A stretch of DNA of 46,669 nt from assembly GCA_002407845.1 (NCBI GenBank), contig DHPK01000032.1, positions 55,843-102,511 of the forward strand, written 5' to 3'. This DNA is from Leptolinea sp. UBA5366 (GTDB lineage Bacteria; Chloroflexota; Anaerolineae; Anaerolineales; Anaerolineaceae). How positions within the stretch are numbered: position 1 is the first letter of the stretch; each line of letters begins with the position of its first letter. This document shows positions 41,780 through 46,669 of this stretch, in pieces. The notes beneath the pieces are model-generated. The model was given only the letters and a program-made list of their open reading frames with translations. It was not told the origin of the DNA and made no database searches. Made by a program: the position numbers and the translations under genes.

Positions 41780-41831
41780 TTGTCTTACAAAGGGGCTTTA
41801 CCCTTTACGGAAATAATCTTTACGATACAAT
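41780..41831 (+). promoter_or_regulatory. Promoter and operator-like site of the DUF1015 gene
   Basis: TTGTCTTACAA (41780-41790) is identical to the core of the palindrome over the ssnA promoter. It is followed by TTTACG (41804-41809) and TACAAT (41826-41831), spaced 16 bases. The site would lie about 50 bases upstream of transcription start. Confidence 0.45.
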
Positions 41832-41869
41832 TATTTCAAATACAGATAAACAAATTGGAGTGGATAAAG

Positions 41870-43180
41870 ATGAAAAAACCGAATATTCTTAAAAGCCCTG
41901 ACATTTTACTGCCAGCAAAAAAGGTTGACCAGCACAAGTGGGCAACGATCGCCTGCGATCAATATACCTCGAATAAAGCTTATTGGGAATCAGTGGAATC
42001 CATTGTCGGCGATGCACCTTCCACCTTGAAAATTACATTTCCAGAGTTTTATCTTGGGAAAATTGATGAAACACAGAAGATCAAGGATATCCAGCAAACA
42101 ATGGAACAATACCTGGAGGATGACGTTTTTGTTGCCCACCACGGTATGATCCTGGTTGAGAGAAAAATTGACAACGGCTACCGCTATGGCTTGATGGCAA
42201 CGATCGATCTCGAAGATTACGATTACAGCCGGACGTCAACCAGTTGGATCCGCGCAACGGAAGGAACCGTTGCCGAACGCATTCCCCCGCGCATGCGCAT
42301 TCGGGAAGGCGCGCCGCTTGAGGTTCCGCATATTCTGGTGCTGATCGATGATGATCAGAAGAAACTGATTGAGCCGCTGATCGCGATTAAGGACACACTG
42401 CCCGTTTTATACGACATCGAACTGATGGAGAACAGCGGCCATGTCCGCGGTTATTCACTGGCGGACCCAAAGATTGAAAAACAGATCATGGATGTCATCG
42501 CGGCCGGTCAAACTGATGAAGAAATCGCCAGAAAGTATGGCGTGGTTAATGATCACACGAGCATTCAGTTCGTAATTGGCGACGGAAATCACTCCCTTGC
42601 CACTGCAAAAGCGATTTGGGAAAAATACAAAGGCGAGTGGGGAATGGATCATCCTGCCCGGTATGCCATGGTCGAAATTGAAAATCTGCATGATCCAATT
42701 ATGGCATTCGAGCCGATCCACCGGGTTTTGTTCAATGAGAAATTATCGCTGCTTGACATGCTGAAAAATCGTTTCGGCAGCCAGATCGCCATCAAGGAAA
42801 TCGACACTGCCGAAAACATGTTTGCAGAAATCGAAGCCACACCGCTCGGAGAACAGTCATTCGGAATTCTTGAAGACGGCAAGAACTTTAAAGTCACTTT
42901 TATTGAATGTCCGGCTGCACTGTGCGTCGGGTCCGTTCAACAGTTCCTGGATCAATGCAAGGAAAAAGCCGATTTTGAAGAGATTGATTACATCCATGGG
43001 AAAGAAGATCTGATCAACACTGCTGCTGAAAAGGGGAACGCCGGAATCTACCTGCCGCCTGTTCAAAAAGGCGGATTCTTCCAGGGAATCATCCAGGATG
43101 GCGTTTTGCCGCGGAAAACTTTTTCGATGGGCGAAGCGCATGAAAAACGCTTTTATGTAGAAAGCCGCAGAATTTTATAA
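41870..43180 (+). CDS. DUF1015 family protein
   Basis: Cytoplasmic protein of 436 residues in the DUF1015 family. Markers are the N-terminal ILLPAKKVDQHKWATIACDQYTSN and the conserved central motif GDGNHSLATAKAIWE. Family members are often next to serine-biosynthesis genes in other bacteria, but that context is absent here and the activity is unknown. ATG 41870 has GGAG nine bases upstream; a start at 41780 would include the operator-like sequence. Regulation may be shared with ssnA and mglB through the TTGTCTKACAA site. Confidence 0.85.
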   Translation: MKKPNILKSPDILLPAKKVDQHKWATIACDQYTSNKAYWESVESIVGDAPSTLKITFPEFYLGKIDETQKIKDIQQTMEQYLEDDVFVAHHGMILVERKIDNGYRYGLMATIDLEDYDYSRTSTSWIRATEGTVAERIPPRMRIREGAPLEVPHILVLIDDDQKKLIEPLIAIKDTLPVLYDIELMENSGHVRGYSLADPKIEKQIMDVIAAGQTDEEIARKYGVVNDHTSIQFVIGDGNHSLATAKAIWEKYKGEWGMDHPARYAMVEIENLHDPIMAFEPIHRVLFNEKLSLLDMLKNRFGSQIAIKEIDTAENMFAEIEATPLGEQSFGILEDGKNFKVTFIECPAALCVGSVQQFLDQCKEKADFEEIDYIHGKEDLINTAAEKGNAGIYLPPVQKGGFFQGIIQDGVLPRKTFSMGEAHEKRFYVESRRIL

Positions 43181-43245
43181 AGATTGTTTACCAGAAACTG
43201 ATAATTTATTGGAACATAATCATCAGTTGGCTCGTCTTAATTTGG

Positions 43246-43251
43246 TACAAT
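43246..43251 (+). promoter_or_regulatory. Extended -10 box before the four-tryptophan-domain genes
   Basis: TGGTACAAT is an extended -10 box (TG-N-TACAAT), giving a leader of about 30 bases before ATG 43287. No good -35 is seen. Confidence 0.4.
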
Positions 43252-43286
43252 ACTTTAATGATTGTTAAAAACAAGTGGAGGATTCC

Positions 43287-43964
43287 ATGAAAAATCGAAA
43301 ATCTTTGGTATTTGCAGCGTTGTTTGTGTTAATGATCGTTGTTTTCACTTCATCCTGCGGTGCCAGACCTACAGCCGTGCCAACTGTTGATGTCAACATG
43401 CTTGCGACCAATGCGGTAATGACCATTGAAGCGGGCATTACCCAGACCGCCCAGGCGATGCCGACCAACACCCCAGAACCTACCTATACACCGGTCGCCT
43501 ACACTCCAACAGCTGATCCGGCAAGCTCGGTGACGCTGCCAACCGCCGGTTCAGGCGCAGCTGCTGGAATCCCAGCCTTGGTACAGCCCACCGCTGTTGT
43601 CAGCCTGCCTACTGCCACTCTGGCAGCCGTTGGCGACAAAGCTCTTTGGGCAGACCAAAGCATCAAAGACGGGACGCACCTGAAAGCCGGACAGTCAGCT
43701 GATCTGATCTGGTATATCACCAACGTCGGCACAACCACCTGGACTACGGATTATTCAGTTCGCTTCTTTACCGGAACGAACTTTGCGAAAGCCGGAAACT
43801 CACGCTACAAACTGCCAACCGCAGTCGGTCCTCAGGAAACTGCCGCATTTGTGATTGACATCGTTGCACCCAGCAGTGCCGGCGAATATAAGATGGCATG
43901 GGTGGTTTCGAACGCGGAAGATCACAACTTCTATACCGTAGACATCACGATTATCGTGGAATAA
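43287..43964 (+). CDS. Lipoprotein with NBR1-type four-tryptophan (FW) domain
   Basis: Exported lipoprotein of 225 residues (lipobox TSSC at about 20-23). A Thr/Pro/Ala-rich linker (about 28-110) leads to an immunoglobulin-like domain of the NBR1 four-tryptophan type: ALWADQSIKDGTHLKAGQ, LIWYITNVGTTTWTTDYSVRF, AFVIDIVAPSSAGEYKMAWVV. This fold is common in secreted proteins of Chloroflexota. No enzyme motif; probably a protein- or wall-binding module. ATG 43287 is chosen over an earlier GTG (43275) because GGAGG lies five bases before it. It pairs with the next gene, 11 bp away. Confidence 0.8.
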   Translation: MKNRKSLVFAALFVLMIVVFTSSCGARPTAVPTVDVNMLATNAVMTIEAGITQTAQAMPTNTPEPTYTPVAYTPTADPASSVTLPTAGSGAAAGIPALVQPTAVVSLPTATLAAVGDKALWADQSIKDGTHLKAGQSADLIWYITNVGTTTWTTDYSVRFFTGTNFAKAGNSRYKLPTAVGPQETAAFVIDIVAPSSAGEYKMAWVVSNAEDHNFYTVDITIIVE

Positions 43965-43975
43965 GAGGCGTAAGC

Positions 43976-44554
43976 ATGAAGACGAAATTGATATTAATCA
44001 TCACCGGCTTGATCATTCTCATCGCAGGTTTTTCCGGAATCAGTGCGCAGGAATCTGCCCAGATCTCGGAAGAAGCGATTCGCACAGAAGTCGCCGCAAC
44101 CGTCATAGCAGAAATTTATTCCACAGTTCAGGCTGAATTCAGCACGGTTGCTACCCAAATGGCAAAGACGCCAATTCCAGTTGCCGGCGAAGTCGGACCG
44201 GGACTCGTGAAACCAACTGTGCAGATGTTTGCCCACATGGCAAGATTGACCAAGCAAGATAAAAACTATCGTCAATATAAGGCATATGAGGACTGGGACG
44301 TCACCTGGACTTTCAAAAACGTCGGTCTTCAGGATTGGACAAACGAGTTTTATCTGCGTTACTACAAGGGCGAACCCGCAATTGAAGGCGATGTCATCAT
44401 GCTGCCAGTCGTGAAAAAAGGTGAATCCACCAGCGTCACACTCCATTTTGACGGAAAAGACAAACCGGGGATTTACAACTCCTACTGGGAACTGATCAAC
44501 AATGACGGACATGTCATCTTAGACAATATTTTCGTTGCGATTCTTGTGAAATAA
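43976..44554 (+). CDS. Secreted FW-domain protein, partner of the upstream lipoprotein
   Basis: Exported protein of 192 residues with a signal peptide (about 1-24, GISA) but no lipobox. A helical stretch (about 28-60, EEAIRTEVAATVIAEIY) is followed by an immunoglobulin-like domain with the spaced tryptophans of the FW fold: DWDVTWTFKNVGLQDWTNEFYLRYY, then SYWELINNDGHVILDNIFVAILVK. GAGG lies seven bases before the ATG. It resembles the preceding protein in domain type but lacks the Thr/Pro linker and lipid anchor, so one may be tethered and the other free. Confidence 0.72.
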   Translation: MKTKLILIITGLIILIAGFSGISAQESAQISEEAIRTEVAATVIAEIYSTVQAEFSTVATQMAKTPIPVAGEVGPGLVKPTVQMFAHMARLTKQDKNYRQYKAYEDWDVTWTFKNVGLQDWTNEFYLRYYKGEPAIEGDVIMLPVVKKGESTSVTLHFDGKDKPGIYNSYWELINNDGHVILDNIFVAILVK

Positions 44555-44565
44555 ACGCTGTCCGG

Positions 44566-45495
44566 ATGAATTTTTCCGAAATCAAAGATTTATTAAAAGC
44601 CGAAGCTGAAAAGCTCGGCTTTTCTTATTTCGGTTTCACCGGCACTGAACCGCTCAATGATTTTTCAATTTTTGAAAGCTGGCTTAGGAAAAACGTTTTT
44701 GGCACAATGAATTACCTAAATAGACCGGATACGCTTGCAAAAAGAGCTGATTTGCAGCTGCTGATGCCGGATGCCCGGTCGGTAATGGTTTTAGGGACTG
44801 CTGTCAGCCAGCCAGTCACTCAAACTCAATTCAAAATTGCGTCCTTTGCTCATTATTATGACTATCATGAGCAAATAGCGGATCGCTGTGATCAGCTGAT
44901 TCAGCGAGTCAGCCAGCTTGCAGGCACAACGCCAAAGTATTTAGTGTGTGTGGACGCGAAACCGGTTCTCGAACGATCGCTGGCAGTGCGTGCCGGTTTA
45001 GGCTGGATAGGCAGAAGCTCGATGCTGATCCATCCGTCTTTTGGTTCCTTTAATTTGCTTTCTGAAATCTTTTTGTCATGGGAACTTCCGCCCGATGAAC
45101 CTTATGCTGCCGATGGCTGCGGGGACTGCAGGCGTTGCGCAGAGGCATGCCCGGCTGGCTGCATCGATCCTGAAGCACGTCTGATCGACGCTAGTCGATG
45201 TATCTCTTATCTGACAATCGAGCATAAAGGAGACTTTCCAAGCCAACGAGCTGCCGAACGATGCGGAGACTGGGTCTTCGGCTGCGATGTCTGCATGGCA
45301 GTCTGTCCTTGGAATCAAAAAGCTATTCCTGTCGAAAGCTACCTGAAATCATTCGATTTTGCAGAGGACCTTGAGAGTGATTTGTTTATTTCTGAGAGTG
45401 AGTTCAAACAAAAATATAAAAAATCACCGGTGAGTCGCATCAAATCCTCTGGATGGAAACGGAATCTGCGTAATGCAATCGCGAATCAAAAATAG
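44566..45495 (+). CDS. queG: Epoxyqueuosine reductase QueG (short form)
   Basis: Reduces epoxyqueuosine to queuosine in tRNA, the last pathway step, using cobalamin and two 4Fe-4S clusters. The 309 residues have cluster cysteines 185/188/191/195 and 212/240/243/247 in CGDCRRCAEACP and GCDVCMAVCPWN. Asp130 in CVDAKPVLERSLA matches the catalytic acid, and GLGWIGRSSMLI follows. It lacks about 70 C-terminal residues that form helical repeats in many QueG proteins. The start follows the FW gene by 11 bp. The transporter gene at 2257-2901 fits the same modification pathway. Confidence 0.93.
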   Translation: MNFSEIKDLLKAEAEKLGFSYFGFTGTEPLNDFSIFESWLRKNVFGTMNYLNRPDTLAKRADLQLLMPDARSVMVLGTAVSQPVTQTQFKIASFAHYYDYHEQIADRCDQLIQRVSQLAGTTPKYLVCVDAKPVLERSLAVRAGLGWIGRSSMLIHPSFGSFNLLSEIFLSWELPPDEPYAADGCGDCRRCAEACPAGCIDPEARLIDASRCISYLTIEHKGDFPSQRAAERCGDWVFGCDVCMAVCPWNQKAIPVESYLKSFDFAEDLESDLFISESEFKQKYKKSPVSRIKSSGWKRNLRNAIANQK

Positions 45496-45540
45496 CTCCA
45501 GCAGAAATTTTGCTTTCAGCAGATAACTATTCTTTAAAAT

Positions 45541-45571
45541 AAAGCAGGCTGTTTATGAAACAGCCTGCTTT
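45541..45571 (+). terminator. Bidirectional terminator after queG
   Basis: A 14-bp perfect stem with a 3-base loop (45541-45554 with 45558-45571) between the convergent queG and LysM genes. The stem begins AAA and ends TTT, so it can act in both directions. Confidence 0.9.
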
Positions 45572-45591
45572 CCAATTAACAAATAATCAGA

Positions 45592-46302
45592 TTATTTCGT
45601 CGGTTCGGGCGTAAATGTCGGCACAGAGGTTGGCGTGCGGGTGACGATATTTACTGCCACGATAATAGTCTGACCAGCGTTCAGCGGCGTATTTTGATCT
45701 TCAATTTTATTCAGCGTGAGGATCGACTCAATCGATGAATCAAATTTAGACGCAATGTCACGCAGTGAGTCATTCAGCTGAATTTCATATTCAATCTGCT
45801 GCCCGGCAGTGTAAATATCCAATGCAATCGGTGTGCTGGTCGGAAGCTCAGTGTTCGTCCCCGGGATGATCACTTCCTGACCAGGGGTCAGGTTACAGTT
45901 GTTCATCGTAAATCCGTTAATTGCGAGGAACACATCGATGCCTACACCAAATTTTTCGACCGCAACATACCAGCAGTTATCGCCCTCTTCAACGATGTAA
46001 ACCTGAGGACCTTCCGGTGTCGGCGACAAAGTTGGCGTCGGGGTCAGCGTCTCTGTTGGCGTGATGGTCGGCGTTGAAGTCGGAACAGTCGGTGTTGGCG
46101 TAAAGGTTGAAGTGGCGGTCGGAGTTGCGGATGCGAAAAGGCTCCCTAACGAAAAGCCATCCCCTCCTTTGAACCAGAGTACCAGCAGCAGAATACCGAG
46201 GCCAAAAATGATAGCGGCGATGATCCAAATGAGCCAGGGCAGAAATCGCTGTTTCTTTTGGTATGAATTGATTACATATTGCGGGCTGTTCTTTCGCGCC
46301 AT
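45592..46302 (-). CDS. Membrane-anchored protein with two LysM domains
   Basis: Protein of 236 residues with a basic N-terminus, one transmembrane helix (about 21-43) and no lipobox, so the C-terminal part faces outward. A Thr/Pro repeat linker (about 59-96) precedes LysM 1 (101-147, with Cys110/Cys136 likely disulfide-bonded) and LysM 2 (171-215). Another Thr/Pro stretch ends the protein. LysM domains bind the glycan of peptidoglycan. No catalytic domain is attached. AAAGGA lies six bases before the ATG. The Thr/Pro linker is a low-complexity stretch at about 46015-46130. Confidence 0.85.
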   Translation of the reverse strand: MARKNSPQYVINSYQKKQRFLPWLIWIIAAIIFGLGILLLVLWFKGGDGFSLGSLFASATPTATSTFTPTPTVPTSTPTITPTETLTPTPTLSPTPEGPQVYIVEEGDNCWYVAVEKFGVGIDVFLAINGFTMNNCNLTPGQEVIIPGTNTELPTSTPIALDIYTAGQQIEYEIQLNDSLRDIASKFDSSIESILTLNKIEDQNTPLNAGQTIIVAVNIVTRTPTSVPTFTPEPTK

Positions 46303-46401
46303 TAATGTTTCCTTTCACCGTACCAATTTACGGTCAATTCGTTGTCAACCTACTGTAATTTTACACGCTAATGCTGATCTACGCAAAGCAGCGCACATTT
46401 T

Positions 46402-46669
46402 TTAGATTATTTCACCCTGTAAAGCCTGTTTAAGAAAAGATCCAGTAAAAGATTCTTCCACTTCCGCAACCGCTTCAGGTGTCCCGACTGCAATCACTTT
46501 ACCTCCGCGTTCACCGCCTTCCGGTCCCAGGTCGATTAAATAATCAGCGGTCTTGATGATGTCCATATTATGTTCAATGATCACGACCGAGTTTCCCTGA
46601 TCCACCAGCCGTTCCAGCACTTCAATCAGCCGATGAACGTCCGCGGCATGCAGCCCAACTGAAGGTTCA
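46402..46669 (-). CDS. uvrA: UvrA excinuclease ATPase, C-terminal end (partial)
   Basis: The minus-strand frame stays open to the window edge, giving 88 residues of the C-terminus. EPSVGLHAADVHRL (Walker B region), GNSVVIIEHNMDIIKTADYL and IDLGPEGGERGGKVIAVGTPE are typical UvrA sequence. UvrA recognises damaged DNA in nucleotide excision repair. The family often has TTGLH where this has SVGLH, which also occurs in variant UvrA proteins, so a canonical assignment needs the missing part. Confidence 0.88.
   Translation of the reverse strand, partial: EPSVGLHAADVHRLIEVLERLVDQGNSVVIIEHNMDIIKTADYLIDLGPEGGERGGKVIAVGTPEAVAEVEESFTGSFLKQALQGEII

Noticed and set aside
46010..46130. Repetitive GT-rich stretch that could be a tandem repeat or CRISPR-like array
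   Set aside because: It encodes the Thr/Pro linker of the LysM protein on the minus strand; the repeat unit is short and irregular with no spacers.

Overview
The window is a gene-dense stretch of ordinary bacterial chromosome with moderate GC content. There are no insertion sequences, no prophage genes and no CRISPR array. The gene content points to Chloroflexota, probably class Anaerolineae. Indicators are Tat-exported L,D-transpeptidases, Thr/Pro-rich lipoproteins with LysM, M23 or four-tryptophan (NBR1-type) domains, DUF2085 and DUF4349 membrane proteins, a KDSR-like short-chain dehydrogenase, and two sugar/nucleoside ABC importers. This taxonomic call is inferred from gene families; no 16S gene is present.

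Layout. 1-2.9 kb: the end of a BaiN-type flavoprotein, with typA and a queuosine-precursor transporter convergent to it. 3.0-10.2 kb: a glycosyltransferase, then a BMP-type nucleoside ABC importer operon ending in an ADP-ribosylglycohydrolase-family gene. 10.4-12.5 kb: FmdB zinc ribbon, KDSR-like reductase and argF. 12.6-16.6 kb (minus): smpB, Tat L,D-transpeptidase, DUF2085, pgeF, yggS and yggT, mostly overlapping. 16.8-20.8 kb (minus): an mglBAC galactose/glucose-type importer. 21.1-27.8 kb: a polysaccharide deacetylase lipoprotein, a HIT protein and three tandem LysM/M23 lipoproteins. 27.8-30.6 kb (minus): tsaD, an M24 peptidase and a membrane protein. 30.7-33.7 kb: coaX, coaBC and a DUF4349 lipoprotein. 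33.9-37.9 kb: an MrfA-like helicase with an inserted HNH domain, an MrfB-like exonuclease and a DUF2007 protein. 37.9-40.8 kb (minus): a class IV aminotransferase, a MocA-like nucleotidyltransferase and ssnA with a long leader. 41.2-46.7 kb: a four-His membrane protein, tRNA-Pro(CGG), a DUF1015 protein, two four-tryptophan-domain proteins, queG, a LysM membrane protein and the C-terminus of UvrA.

The points most worth following are these: the MrfA/MrfB repair pair whose helicase carries an HNH nuclease domain just before its zinc domain; a roughly 180-nt leader before ssnA that matches no riboswitch I recognise; an 11-bp palindromic motif (TTGTCTKACAA) shared by three promoter regions, suggesting one GntR-like regulon; a set of -10 boxes placed so close to start codons that the mRNAs should be leaderless; three tandem cell-wall hydrolase paralogs sharing a cryptic helical domain and a DxDxDG loop; and a hairpin that buries the mglA start codon.

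Start codons were chosen from Shine-Dalgarno matches, operon overlaps and family alignment from memory. No database search was possible. Promoters and operators are pattern-based predictions.
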